A stretch of 64,000 nt of DNA from Gammaproteobacteria bacterium (GTDB taxonomy: Bacteria > Pseudomonadota > Gammaproteobacteria > SZUA-152). Shown here piece after piece: positions 39,198 through 49,903 of the stretch. The stretch lies in assembly GCA_029882975.1 (NCBI GenBank), contig JAOUJW010000001.1, positions 248,001 through 312,000 of the forward strand. Reading direction: 5' to 3'. The position numbers and the translations under genes were made by a program. The notes beneath the pieces are model-generated. The model was not told the DNA's origin. It worked only from the letters and a program-made list of their open reading frames with translations, and did not search any database. Every line of letters starts with the position of its first letter. The first letter of the stretch is position 1.

Positions 39198-40346
39198 ATG
39201 GAGATGCCCGAATATCTCAAGCTAATGGTCAAATATGACGCCTCGGACCTATTTTTTACCACCGGAGCCCCCGTCAGCGCGAAAATCCAAGGGTTTCTTA
39301 AGCCGCTGGAAAAAGCCAGCTTGCCGGCGGGCCGGGTCAAGGAACTGGCCTATGAGCTGATGAACGATGAACAGATTGCGGAATTCGAGGAATCTCCGGA
39401 AATGAATCTGGCGCATTCCCAGACCGGCGTAGGGCGATTTCGTGTCAATATATTCCAGCAGCGCAACCAGACCGCCATGGTTATACGTAACATCAAAACG
39501 GAAATCCCTACTGCGGAACAATTGCAACTCCCCCCTATTTTGAAAAAAATCATCATGCAAAAACGCGGTTTGATTTTATTTGTGGGGGGCACGGGTTCGG
39601 GTAAGTCCACATCCCTGGCATCGCTAATCGATTTTCGTAACGCCAACAGTACGGGACATATTATTACCATTGAAGATCCCATCGAATTTATTCACCATCA
39701 CAAAAAATCCATCGTCAATCAACGCGAAGTCGGTGTGGACACAGATTCCTATGAAGATGCCTTGAAGAATACGTTGCGTCAGGCTCCCGACGTTATACTC
39801 ATCGGTGAGATTCGTGACAGGGAAACTATGGAACACGCCATATCCTTTGCCGAAACCGGGCATTTGGCTATTTCCACACTGCATGCCAATAACGCCAACC
39901 AAGCTTTGGATCGAATCATTAACTTTTTCCCGGAAGACCGACGCAATCAATTACTTATGGACTTATCCCTGAATCTGCGCGCCTTTATATCACAACGCCT
40001 TATTCCCACCCTGGACGGCAAACGCTGCGTGGCTGTGGAAGTGCTGCTGGGAACACCGTTGGTATGTGATTTGGTAATTAAAGGTCAGATCCACAAAATC
40101 AAAGAAGTCATGGAAAAATCCGTCAACATCGGTATGCAAACCTTTGATGGAGCTCTATTCGAGTTGTTCAAACAAGGAAAAATCTCTCAGGACGAGGCTT
40201 TGAGAAATGCCGATTCGCAAAACAATCTACGTCTCAAAATCAGTCTTTCTGAAGGCAAATCTGCTGATGACGCAGGCACCAGCTTTTCTTTGAGCGAAGA
40301 CGCGGAAGCGGATAACAGCATGAACTTCTCCCTGTCACCGAAGTAG
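39198..40346 (+). CDS. pilU: Type IV pilus retraction ATPase PilU
   Basis: A 382-residue secretion ATPase of the PilT/PilU group. Walker A is GGTGSGKST at 130-138, Walker B region DVILIGEIRD at 198-207, and the His box ISTLHANNA follows. The greater length than PilT (about 345), the N-terminal string LKLMVKYDASDLFFTTGAP and the extra acidic, Ser-rich tail identify PilU. The tail repeats FSLS twice (TSFSLSED, MNFSLSPK). No pilT lies next to it, unlike in Pseudomonas. ATG 39198 is preceded by GGAG. Confidence 0.9.
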   Translation: MEMPEYLKLMVKYDASDLFFTTGAPVSAKIQGFLKPLEKASLPAGRVKELAYELMNDEQIAEFEESPEMNLAHSQTGVGRFRVNIFQQRNQTAMVIRNIKTEIPTAEQLQLPPILKKIIMQKRGLILFVGGTGSGKSTSLASLIDFRNANSTGHIITIEDPIEFIHHHKKSIVNQREVGVDTDSYEDALKNTLRQAPDVILIGEIRDRETMEHAISFAETGHLAISTLHANNANQALDRIINFFPEDRRNQLLMDLSLNLRAFISQRLIPTLDGKRCVAVEVLLGTPLVCDLVIKGQIHKIKEVMEKSVNIGMQTFDGALFELFKQGKISQDEALRNADSQNNLRLKISLSEGKSADDAGTSFSLSEDAEADNSMNFSLSPK

Positions 40347-40408
40347 GGGCAACCCCAAGCGCGAGCCGGCGCCAGTTCCTGTCGGCAGCTCAAGCTTAAC
40401 GCCTTACT

Positions 40409-42934
40409 TTAAAAAATCTCAGGCGCTTCCTCTACTGTCCCCGCGGTAGTGCCTGATGCAGCCGGGCCCGCATCGTCCGTGCCTGTGGGTACAAATTCTT
40501 CCCGAAAAACTTCGAAAATACCGTCACTACCGGGACCGGTTAACAGTCCGGTTTCCTTATCCACTTTGACGGTAACCAATCCGGCCGGCATTTTCGCCGG
40601 ATGATCAGGCAAATCTTTTAGTGCTTCTTCCATATAGTGAATCCACATAGGCAACGCCGCCTTACCACCTGTTTCTCTATCCCCCAGCGGTTTAGGAGTA
40701 TCAAAACCTACCCAAGCCGTAGCCACCACATCGGGACTAAATCCGGAAAACCAAGCATCGCGTTGATCATTGGTCGTTCCTGTCTTTCCGGCAATATCGT
40801 TACGCTCCAGGCTTTTCGCCCGAATACCGGTACCCCTTTGAATTACATCGCGCATCACACTGGTCATAATGTATACATTTTGAGGTGTTATAATGCGTGG
40901 AGCCGGTTTTATTTTTTTCTCCTGAGACACGGTATCCAGTTGCGGTTCCAGAGCTCCGTCTTCCTGACTGACCTTAAAAACCACGGGTTGAGTGTTTTCC
41001 GATTCTAAAATCTCGTTCTCCACGACCGTTAAGGCGGGCTCTATAGGCTGGACCTCCAAAGTTTCAGGACATTCTTCACACACAACCATAGGATCAGCAC
41101 GATACACCACTTCGCCTTCGTCATTTTCTATACGATCAATAAAGTAGGGCTCAATTTTATAGCCGCCATTGGCGAAGCTAGCGTAGCCCGTAACCAATTC
41201 CATGGGCGTTATGGCGGCACTGCCCAGGGCCAGCGACAAATCACGCGGCAATTTCTCCGCATTGAAACCAAATTTCTCCAAATATTCAATAGCATAGGAA
41301 ATACCTATAGAACGCAGTATGCGGATGGACACCAGATTACGGGACGCTACCAGCGCCTCTCGAAATCGGGTAGGACCAAAAACCTTGCCACTGTAGTTTT
41401 CAGGCCGCCAAGTACTCTCCAACCCTGCATCCTCAAAGACCACCGGTGCATCATTAATAACGCTGGCGGCGGTATAGCCTTTTTCCAAAGCCGCTGAATA
41501 CGTGAAAGGCTTGAGATTGGAACCGGGCTGACGCTCCGCCTGCAAAACCCGATTAAAATTACTTTTGGAGAAATCAAATCCCCCTACCAATGCCATCACG
41601 GCTCCATCTCTTGACGATAAAGACACCAGTGCCGCTTCTGCATTGGGTATTTGCGCCAAATGCCAGCTATCGTCTTCTCGATGAACAATGCGAATAATAT
41701 CCCCCAAAGACAACACATCACTAATAAACTTGGGTTCCACACCCGGCTCCAAACCGTCTCCCAACCAGGGACGGGCCCAGGAAACACTGTCCCAGTTCAG
41801 TTGCAAACGACCGTAACTGGGTTGGTAAACCACGGCGTGCTCGGCATTAATCTCCACCACCAAAGCCGGCAACATTTCATTTGCAGCTCGATACGGAGCC
41901 AACAAGGCGCGCCAATCTTCCTCCACACTGGCTTCGGTAAACTCCACTTTTGCTTCCGGGCCACGATAACCGTGACGCTCGTCGTATTGCATTAAGGCTG
42001 CGCGCAAGGCGTCATTGGCACGCGTTTGCAAGCGCGCTGTAATACTGGTAAATACGCGATACCCCTTGGTATAAGCTTCATCCCCATAGCGTTGAAACAT
42101 ATCCGCACGCACCATTTCTGCAATGTAAGGCGCTGACACTTCTTCACTTAGACTATGCAGGGCGGAATCATCCACATAAGCCAGCGCTTCCTGGTGTTCG
42201 TCATAGCCGAGAAAACCCAGCGCCTGCATACGATTCAAAATATAGTTACGTCTTTGTAAAGCGCGTTTGGGATTGACTACCGGATTAAATCGGGATGGGG
42301 CTTTGGGCAAACCGGCAATCATAGCGGTTTGCGCCACGTTCAATTCGTAAATCGATTTCCCGTAATACACCTGCGCCGCCGCACCAAAACCATAAGAGCG
42401 GTTACCCAAATAAATTTTGTTGATGTAGAGTTCCAGGATTTCGTTTTTGGACAGCTCATTCTCAATTTTGAAAGACAATAAAATTTCGTTGAGCTTGCGT
42501 AAATAGGTTTTCTCTCGGCTCAGAAAAAAGTTTCGCGCTACCTGCATGGTAATGGTACTGCCACCCTGCCCTTTTTCACCGGTACGCAACAGATAATACA
42601 CCGCGCGTAACATTCCTTTGTAATCCACGCCGGGATGTTCAAAAAACCGATCATCCTCTGCCGCCAATACGGCATTGATCAATGTTTTAGGCGCATCTTC
42701 AATATCCATGGGACTGCGCTTTTTTTCACCAAACTCGGCAATCAAACGCTCATCGCGACTATAAACTCGAAGCGGCACTTGCAACTGTACATCTTTTAAG
42801 CTTTCTATATCGGGCAATTTCGGCAGAATTATCAAATAAATACCGGCTAGCATTAGCAGGGCCAACAATACCGAACCACCGCTAAAGAAAAGCATGACAC
42901 GCAAATTCAAGACTTTTGCAAACATTTTAGGCAC
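40409..42934 (-). CDS. mrcA: Penicillin-binding protein 1A
   Basis: Bifunctional class A peptidoglycan synthase of 841 residues, inner-membrane anchored (helix about 10-32). The GT51 glycosyltransferase domain shows EDDRFFEHPG and GGSTITMQVARNF. The transpeptidase domain shows the SxxK serine in PGSNLKPF, SRN and AGKTGTTND (KTGT motif). Between SxN and KTG lies an acidic insert of about 50 residues with a VCEEC pair. Divergence from pilM across about 200 bp is the same arrangement as in Pseudomonas and other gammaproteobacteria. Confidence 0.95.
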   Translation of the reverse strand: MPKMFAKVLNLRVMLFFSGGSVLLALLMLAGIYLIILPKLPDIESLKDVQLQVPLRVYSRDERLIAEFGEKKRSPMDIEDAPKTLINAVLAAEDDRFFEHPGVDYKGMLRAVYYLLRTGEKGQGGSTITMQVARNFFLSREKTYLRKLNEILLSFKIENELSKNEILELYINKIYLGNRSYGFGAAAQVYYGKSIYELNVAQTAMIAGLPKAPSRFNPVVNPKRALQRRNYILNRMQALGFLGYDEHQEALAYVDDSALHSLSEEVSAPYIAEMVRADMFQRYGDEAYTKGYRVFTSITARLQTRANDALRAALMQYDERHGYRGPEAKVEFTEASVEEDWRALLAPYRAANEMLPALVVEINAEHAVVYQPSYGRLQLNWDSVSWARPWLGDGLEPGVEPKFISDVLSLGDIIRIVHREDDSWHLAQIPNAEAALVSLSSRDGAVMALVGGFDFSKSNFNRVLQAERQPGSNLKPFTYSAALEKGYTAASVINDAPVVFEDAGLESTWRPENYSGKVFGPTRFREALVASRNLVSIRILRSIGISYAIEYLEKFGFNAEKLPRDLSLALGSAAITPMELVTGYASFANGGYKIEPYFIDRIENDEGEVVYRADPMVVCEECPETLEVQPIEPALTVVENEILESENTQPVVFKVSQEDGALEPQLDTVSQEKKIKPAPRIITPQNVYIMTSVMRDVIQRGTGIRAKSLERNDIAGKTGTTNDQRDAWFSGFSPDVVATAWVGFDTPKPLGDRETGGKAALPMWIHYMEEALKDLPDHPAKMPAGLVTVKVDKETGLLTGPGSDGIFEVFREEFVPTGTDDAGPAASGTTAGTVEEAPEIF

Positions 42935-43020
42935 GTAATGTGATCTGGTTAATTAAAGTGGATATCGACAAACAGTAAAAGTTCCAATAACATCGACAAC
43001 TCTATTGTGTGGTTTAGCAA

Positions 43021-43071
43021 AATCTTCGGCTTGATCGTTTTTTAATCAAACACTTAAGTTTGATGAAGATT
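43021..43071. repeat. Bulged inverted repeat between mrcA and pilM
   Basis: AATCTTC (43021-43027) and ATCAAAC (43045-43051) are both complementary to the continuous string GTTTGATGAAGATT at 43058-43071. The structure is a 14-bp stem with a 17-nt bulge and a 6-nt loop. It lies in the divergent promoter region, about 65 bp upstream of pilM, and could be an operator or leader structure. No T-tract follows. Confidence 0.35.
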
Positions 43072-43107
43072 TAACCGATATACGCAATTAACTATCCTCT
43101 TTACTGA

Positions 43108-44204
<1,097 letters not shown>

Positions 44205-44205
<1 letters not shown>

Positions 44206-44783
44206 TGCCACATATTAATCTGCTACCCTGGCGCGAAGCCCAGCGCGCAGAAAAACAAAGGCAGTTCGCTTCAATGGCGGCAGGCGGTGCTATGATAGCG
44301 ATTTTAGGGGTGGTGCTGATTCATTTGCAATACGCAGGATTAATCGAAGGCCAAAAAGGGCGAAATGAATTTCTGAAAACCAATATCGCTGAAGTTGACA
44401 AGCAAATCAGTGAAATCAAATCACTAAAAGCAGATAAAAAAGCATTGTTAGCTCGCATGGAAGTCATACAGAAATTACAAACAAGCCGACCGGAAATCGT
44501 ACACATATGGGAAGAAGTCGCCAAAGCCACTCCAAAAGGAGTACACCTTACCCGAACATCCCGTAAGAATAGAAGTTTGGCCCTTGAAGGTGAAGCAGAC
44601 TCCCACGACAGCGTTTCCATTTTTATGCGCAATCTGGACGCATCGGCCTGGTTAACCAATCCCAAGCTGGAGATTATCCAAAGCGTCAAAGGTTCCAGCA
44701 AATTCAAATTGGCTTTAGAACAGGCAACACCGGAAACAGAGGCGGATAAAGCCAAAACTGGCAACCCAGGGAAAAAGTCATGA
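44205..44783 (+). CDS. pilN: Type IV pilus assembly protein PilN
   Basis: Inner-membrane bitopic protein of 192 residues. The N-terminal cytoplasmic motif INLLPWREAQRAEKQR (residues 3-18) is the PilM-binding stretch, followed by one membrane helix (about 22-42), a coiled-coil region and a small periplasmic domain. Start overlaps the pilM stop (TAATG) and its end overlaps pilO by 4 bp. Confidence 0.94.
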
Positions 44784-45412
44784 ACATTTCTGACATCAAT
44801 GATTTAGACTTTAACAATATTGGCATGTGGCCTTTGCCCGCCAAATTGGGCGCTATTGCCCTATTGAGCATCGGTATACTATTTGCCGGTTATTGGTTTG
44901 ACACCAAAGAACAGGTTGCTGAACTGGACCGGGCGATTGCTGAGGAAAGCACCTTAAAAACCACCTTTGAACAAAAACAGGCTGTAGCTGCCAATCTTCA
45001 AGCCTACAAAGATCAAATGAAGGAGATGGAACGGTCCTTCGGCGCCTTGCTATTAAAGCTGCCCAGTAAAACCGAAATCGATGCTCTATTAGAAGATGTC
45101 ACCCGCGTTGGCGTGGAAAGCGGTCTGACATTCACCCTATTTAAACCGGGCAGCGAAACACCCAAAGAATTTTATGCTGAATACCCTATTAACCTTAAGG
45201 TCACCGGATCTTACCATCAGCTTGGAAATTTTGTCAGCGGTGTTGCAGCTTTACCTCGAATCGTCACCATCCATGACTTTAGTATCGTGGACGGAAAAGT
45301 AAAAGGCGCTGCAGGTAATACCAGTCTGGCCATGGCGGTAACAGCCAATACCTATCGCTATCTGGACAAAGACGAAATTAAGAAAGCTAAAAAAACCAAA
45401 TCTAAAAATTAG
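44780..45412 (+). CDS. pilO: Type IV pilus assembly protein PilO
   Basis: Bitopic inner-membrane protein of 210 residues, heterodimer partner of PilN. A membrane helix (about residues 22-42, LGAIALLSIGILFAGYWF) is followed by a coiled coil and a ferredoxin-like periplasmic domain containing LLPSKTEIDALLEDVTRVG-like and FYAEYPINLKVTGSYHQL strings typical of the family. The C-terminus is Lys-rich. Translationally coupled to pilN. Confidence 0.94.
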   Translation: MNISDINDLDFNNIGMWPLPAKLGAIALLSIGILFAGYWFDTKEQVAELDRAIAEESTLKTTFEQKQAVAANLQAYKDQMKEMERSFGALLLKLPSKTEIDALLEDVTRVGVESGLTFTLFKPGSETPKEFYAEYPINLKVTGSYHQLGNFVSGVAALPRIVTIHDFSIVDGKVKGAAGNTSLAMAVTANTYRYLDKDEIKKAKKTKSKN

Positions 45413-45430
45413 AATGAATTGATTGCAGCC

Positions 45431-45952
45431 ATGAAACGTATGAAACGAACTTTGTTGAGTATAGGTATTGCCATTGGCTTAACGGCTTGCGGAGGCGAGG
45501 AGAATTCTGACCTGCATACGTATATCAAAGAAGTTAAAGCCAGAAAGCCGGGAAAAATAGAACCTATCCCAAAACCGCAACAAACACCGCCCTATATTTA
45601 CCTGGAAGCGGAACTGCGGGATCCATACACTCCGATTATTCGTATAGTGGCGAGACCGGATAAACCCGTGCAAACACCACCCCCGGTACCCAAGCATGAT
45701 CGTTTTCCCTTGGAAGATTACCCGCTTAATTCTTTGAAAATGGTGGGCAGTGTTGAGAAAAACGGTATCCGCTGGGCCTTAATACAAACCCAGGACGGCA
45801 CCCTGGTTCGCACCAAGAAAAACGAATATATGGGACAAGACAACGGTAAAATTGTTCGAATTACTGAAGCCGAGGTGGAACTGCAGGAAATTGTGGATGA
45901 TGGGCTGGGTGGCTGGGTTAAACGCCAAGCAATAATATCGGTTGCGGAGTAA
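45431..45952 (+). CDS. pilP: Type IV pilus lipoprotein PilP
   Basis: Lipoprotein of 173 residues that connects the PilNO platform to the secretin PilQ. The signal peptide ends in a lipobox, LTACGG, giving lipidated Cys at about residue 24. The beta-domain string LNSLKMVGSVEKNGIRWALIQTQDG is the PilP core. The frame is open from TTG 45419 but ATG 45431 is a better start; a second ATG lies three codons later. Followed by 133 bp before pilQ, longer than the other gaps in the operon. Confidence 0.93.
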   Translation: MKRMKRTLLSIGIAIGLTACGGEENSDLHTYIKEVKARKPGKIEPIPKPQQTPPYIYLEAELRDPYTPIIRIVARPDKPVQTPPPVPKHDRFPLEDYPLNSLKMVGSVEKNGIRWALIQTQDGTLVRTKKNEYMGQDNGKIVRITEAEVELQEIVDDGLGGWVKRQAIISVAE

Positions 45953-46048
45953 ACAAGACCATTGTCACTGATAATTTCGCAGAGGTTTGCGGGAATAGTG
46001 GAATCCAGAGTCGGTTAATGAGTAAAATGGAAATAACAATAAATGCCA

Positions 46049-46063
46049 TTGCGTGCAACGCAA
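46049..46063. repeat. Small perfect hairpin in the pilP-pilQ gap
   Basis: TTGCGT-GCA-ACGCAA lies 23 bp upstream of the pilQ start, just ahead of its ribosome site AAAGG. It could affect pilQ translation or mark an RNA processing point; there is no T-tract. Confidence 0.3.
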
Positions 46064-46085
46064 ATGTAAATAAAGGTGCAAACTA

Positions 46086-48164
46086 ATGGTTTTAAATTCT
46101 AGTCAGTCGAAATTAATCGCCGCATTGGCAATTTTTTTGTTCGGCTTCAGTAACTTAGCCTTGGCTGCCAACTCTCAGTTGACCAATATTTCGTTTCGCT
46201 CCATCACTGGCGATAAGGTCCAAGTCAAAATCTCATTCTCAGGTCAAGCCGTTGAACCGGGCAGCTTCACCATTAACAACCCAGCTCGAATCGCTTTGGA
46301 CTTTCCTAATACATCCAGCGGCTTAGGCTGGAAAAACAAGAATATTGGCATTGGTTTCGCCAAAAGTATTACCGCAGTACAAGCCGGTAACCGCACCCGG
46401 GTCATCCTCAACCTGGTGCAGCTGGTTCCTTTTGAAACCAGTATTGACGGTCGCAACGTTATTATTACCCTGGCAGGCAGCCGAGCCGCTTCCAGCATTC
46501 CCAACGCAGCCAAATCCCAAGCATCCACGGTCGTTCCCGGAGATGATGCGGTTTTCTTGATTAAAAATATCGATTTTCGCCGCGGCTCCAAAGGCGAGGG
46601 CCGGGTTGTCGTTACCTTATCCGACTCCAATATTCCAGCCAGCACCGGGGAAACAGGCCGACAAATTTTTGTGGATTTCGGTAATGCTACCGTTGCCCAA
46701 GAACTGCAACAACGCCTGGATGTCACCGATTTCGCCACGCCTGTCGCGTTTATAGACACTACGCGTTCCGGTAACCGGGTACGTCTGGCCATTACGGCGC
46801 TGGGAGAGTATGAATACCTGGCTTACCAATCCGGCAACGTCTACACCGTAGAAGTGAAAAAACCGGAGAAAGTCGTTGATGAAGAAACCATCAAAGAAGG
46901 CGACAAATTCTCCGGAGAGCGCCTCTCTCTGAACTTTCAGGACATCGAAGTACGTGCCGTATTGGATCTGATCGCAGATATTACCCGCCTGAACATGGTT
47001 GCCAGTGATTCGGTAAAAGGCAACGTAACCCTACGACTGAACAATGTACCCTGGGATCAGGCCCTGGACATTGTTCTGAAGTCCAAAGGCCTGGATATGC
47101 GTCGTAACGGTAATGTTATTTTAGTGGCCCCGGCCCAAGAAATTGCCACACGAGAAAAAGCCGAACTGGAAGCGCGTAAACAAATCGAAAAACTGGAACC
47201 ACTGCGCAGTGAGTTGATTCAGGTTAACTACGCTAAAGCCACTGACATGGCAACTTTGATCAAATCGCAAAAAGACTCCATATTGTCAGACCGCGGCAGC
47301 GCCTCTGTAGACCAGCGTACCAACACGATTATCGCCATAGATACTGCTGACCGATTAGAGGAAATGCGTAAGCTGGTAGCCAAACTGGATGTACCGGTGC
47401 GACAGGTTCTGATCGATTCGCGTATCGTCATCGCCAACAACACCTTTGCTCGTGACCTGGGGGTTCGTTGGGGAGCCACTGCGATCAACCCACACCGAAT
47501 CCGATCGTCTACATCGGCGACCATTGCCGATGCGGACAACGCCATCATTAATCAAGACGTGGTACAACCCAATCTCAACGTCGCCCTACCGGCCTCACCC
47601 GCCGCCGGCGCACCAGGACGAATTGCCTTTGCCGTACTGGGCCAGAAAGCGTTGATCGATTTGGAATTGTCCGCGCTACAAACTGAGGGTCGCGGTGAAA
47701 TTATTTCCAATCCGCGAGTTATTACGTCGGACCAGCAAAAAGCGACCATCAAACAGGGTCGGGAAATCGCCTATGCGGAAGCCTCTTCCAGCGGTGCCGC
47801 AGCCGTATCCTTTAAAGAGGCCGTTCTGTCTTTGGATGTCACGCCGCAAATTACACCGGATGACAATATTTTTCTGGATCTGCAAGTTAACCAGGATGAC
47901 CTGAGTGGTGAAATCTTTGCCGGTGTCCCTGCGATCACCACCAAGGAAGTATCTACCAAAGTTTTGGTTGCCAATGGTGATACCATTGTTCTAGGCGGGG
48001 TATATGTGGAAAGAAATGTAGACTCCATAACACGAGTCCCCTTCTTCGGTGATATCCCCTTCCTGGGAGTGTTTTTCCGCAACACCAATACGCAGGACAG
48101 CAAAGAAGAGTTGCTGATTTTTGTCACCCCGAAAATCGTCAAAGAAAACCTGAAAGCCAAATAA
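46086..48164 (+). CDS. pilQ: Type IV pilus secretin PilQ
   Basis: Outer-membrane secretin of 692 residues through which the pilus passes. A signal peptide (to about ALAANS) is followed by two AMIN peptidoglycan-binding domains (about 30-130 and 155-255), a secretin N1-type domain (LSLNFQDIEVRAVLDLIADI, about 278-297), an N2/KH-like domain and the secretin barrel (about 520-685) with VPFFGDIPFLGVFFRN, the family signature. A strong terminator follows directly, closing the pil operon. Confidence 0.97.
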   Translation: MVLNSSQSKLIAALAIFLFGFSNLALAANSQLTNISFRSITGDKVQVKISFSGQAVEPGSFTINNPARIALDFPNTSSGLGWKNKNIGIGFAKSITAVQAGNRTRVILNLVQLVPFETSIDGRNVIITLAGSRAASSIPNAAKSQASTVVPGDDAVFLIKNIDFRRGSKGEGRVVVTLSDSNIPASTGETGRQIFVDFGNATVAQELQQRLDVTDFATPVAFIDTTRSGNRVRLAITALGEYEYLAYQSGNVYTVEVKKPEKVVDEETIKEGDKFSGERLSLNFQDIEVRAVLDLIADITRLNMVASDSVKGNVTLRLNNVPWDQALDIVLKSKGLDMRRNGNVILVAPAQEIATREKAELEARKQIEKLEPLRSELIQVNYAKATDMATLIKSQKDSILSDRGSASVDQRTNTIIAIDTADRLEEMRKLVAKLDVPVRQVLIDSRIVIANNTFARDLGVRWGATAINPHRIRSSTSATIADADNAIINQDVVQPNLNVALPASPAAGAPGRIAFAVLGQKALIDLELSALQTEGRGEIISNPRVITSDQQKATIKQGREIAYAEASSSGAAAVSFKEAVLSLDVTPQITPDDNIFLDLQVNQDDLSGEIFAGVPAITTKEVSTKVLVANGDTIVLGGVYVERNVDSITRVPFFGDIPFLGVFFRNTNTQDSKEELLIFVTPKIVKENLKAK

Positions 48165-48181
48165 AAACACGCAACAACCAT

Positions 48182-48213
48182 AAAAAAAGGGAGGAATTAT
48201 CCTCCCTTTTTTT
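48182..48213. terminator. Intrinsic terminator after pilQ
   Basis: AAAAAAAGGGAGG-AATTAT-CCTCCCTTTTTTT, a 13-bp stem with a T-tract on both strands, 18 bp after the pilQ stop. It separates the pil operon from aroK, which therefore probably has its own promoter in 48214-48287. Confidence 0.9.
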
Positions 48214-48287
48214 ATGCATTCTATAGTCGCACTCCCAATCTTATTTTTTCTCAGGCAAAATAGGCGTTTTAACTAAAGATCGGGAAA

Positions 48288-48806
48288 ATGCCGCGAAACC
48301 TTATTTTTGTTGGTCCCATGGGCGCAGGAAAAACCACCATCGGCCGCATGGTGGCCAAACAACTCAAACGCCAATTTTACGACAGCGACCGAGAGATTGA
48401 GCGCCGCACCGGAGCATCCATTCCTTTGATCTTTGAACTGGAACAGGAACAAGGCTTTCGCTTGCGGGAACGCAGTGTTATCCAAGAACTAAGCCAAATG
48501 GACCGCATTGTTTTAGCCACAGGTGGTGGTGCCATTCTGGATGAGCAAAACCGCACCGCTCTAAGCCAAGGGGGGCATGTGTTTTATCTCAAAGCCTCCA
48601 TCAACCATTTGCTGAATCGGACCTCCCGAGACAGCTCCCGGCCCTTACTGCAAACAGATAACCCGCGGCAAAAACTGGAAGAACTAATGCAAATACGCGA
48701 ACCTCTGTATTGTGAAGTAGCCAATTCAATTATTACCACGGATACCTGTCCTGTTAGGAAAATTGTGGATAGAATCATTAAAATTGTAAAAAACCAGGAT
48801 TTGTGA
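48288..48806 (+). CDS. aroK: Shikimate kinase
   Basis: P-loop kinase of 172 residues, shikimate to shikimate 3-phosphate. Walker [13 protein letters not shown] is at 9-20; the shikimate-site [11 protein letters not shown] (about 32-42) and ATGGGAIL (about 78-85) are intact, as is the lid region RDSSRPLL. Its stop overlaps the GTG that opens the aroB frame. The order pilQ-aroK-aroB-damX is typical of gammaproteobacteria. Confidence 0.96.
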   Translation: MPRNLIFVGPMGAGKTTIGRMVAKQLKRQFYDSDREIERRTGASIPLIFELEQEQGFRLRERSVIQELSQMDRIVLATGGGAILDEQNRTALSQGGHVFYLKASINHLLNRTSRDSSRPLLQTDNPRQKLEELMQIREPLYCEVANSIITTDTCPVRKIVDRIIKIVKNQDL

Positions 48807-48814
48807 AAAGCCTT

Positions 48815-49903
48815 ATGAAAACCCTGAATGTGGATCTGGGCGACAGAAGTTACCCCATTTATATCGGCAACGACTTGCTAACCCAACCGGAATTACTCAA
48901 CCAGCATATACCCGGCGAGCAGGTGCTGCTGGTCAGCAACGAAACAGTGGCACCACTATACCTGGAACAAGTAAAACAAGGCCTGAGTGCGCACCAGACA
49001 GCGGAAGTGATTTTGCCGGATGGTGAACAATATAAGACTTTGGACAGCATCAATCGCATCTATGATGCGTTGTTAAACCGGCGTTTCGATCGCCAATGCA
49101 CTTTGGTGGCCTTGGGCGGCGGTGTAGTGGGAGATATTACCGGTTTTGCAGCCGCCACCTACCAGCGCGGCGTCCATTTTGTGCAAATACCCACAACCCT
49201 GTTAGCGCAGGTGGATTCCTCCGTGGGCGGTAAAACCGGCGTTAACCACCCACTGGGCAAAAACATGATCGGTGCATTTTACCAACCCCGCTGTGTCATC
49301 GCCGACACCCGCACTCTGAACACGCTGGATGACAAACAGCTCAGTGCGGGCATGGCCGAGGTGATTAAATACGGACTGATTCGCGATGAAGCATTTTTTT
49401 CCTGGCTGGAAAATAACATGCCTGCCCTGTTGCAACGTGATGTTCACACTCTGTCGGAAGCCATAGAGTACTCCTGCCGCTGTAAAGCTGAAGTGGTTGC
49501 CGCTGACGAGCGTGAAGCCGGACAGCGAGCTCTACTGAATCTGGGCCACACCTTTGGTCACGCCATTGAATCGGGAATGGGCTATGGTAAATGGCTGCAC
49601 GGCGAAGCGGTCGCCACTGGTATGCTCATGGCGGCAGACCTATCCCGGCGCAGTGGCTGGCTGGATCAGAACGACGTAAGCCGGATCGAGAACCTCCTCA
49701 TCGCATCCAGACTTCCGGTCCACGCACCGGCGCTATCGAGTGAGCGTTTTATGGAATTGATGTCCATAGATAAAAAAGTCAAACAGGGAAAAATCAACCT
49801 GATACTGATGCATAAACTGGGACAGGCATTTGTTAGTAACGATTACAAACCTGAACTACTGCAACAAACCTTGGAGCAGTTTCCCCGGAAAAAGGTAGCA
49901 TGA
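48815..49903 (+). CDS. aroB: 3-dehydroquinate synthase
   Basis: NAD- and metal-dependent second enzyme of the shikimate pathway. Starting at ATG 48815 it has 362 residues, the same length as E. coli AroB; an overlapping GTG at 48803 is a less likely start. Motifs: [59 protein letters not shown] and [11 protein letters not shown] with the zinc-binding histidines. Confidence 0.97.
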   Translation: MKTLNVDLGDRSYPIYIGNDLLTQPELLNQHIPGEQVLLVSNETVAPLYLEQVKQGLSAHQTAEVILPDGEQYKTLDSINRIYDALLNRRFDRQCTLVALGGGVVGDITGFAAATYQRGVHFVQIPTTLLAQVDSSVGGKTGVNHPLGKNMIGAFYQPRCVIADTRTLNTLDDKQLSAGMAEVIKYGLIRDEAFFSWLENNMPALLQRDVHTLSEAIEYSCRCKAEVVAADEREAGQRALLNLGHTFGHAIESGMGYGKWLHGEAVATGMLMAADLSRRSGWLDQNDVSRIENLLIASRLPVHAPALSSERFMELMSIDKKVKQGKINLILMHKLGQAFVSNDYKPELLQQTLEQFPRKKVA

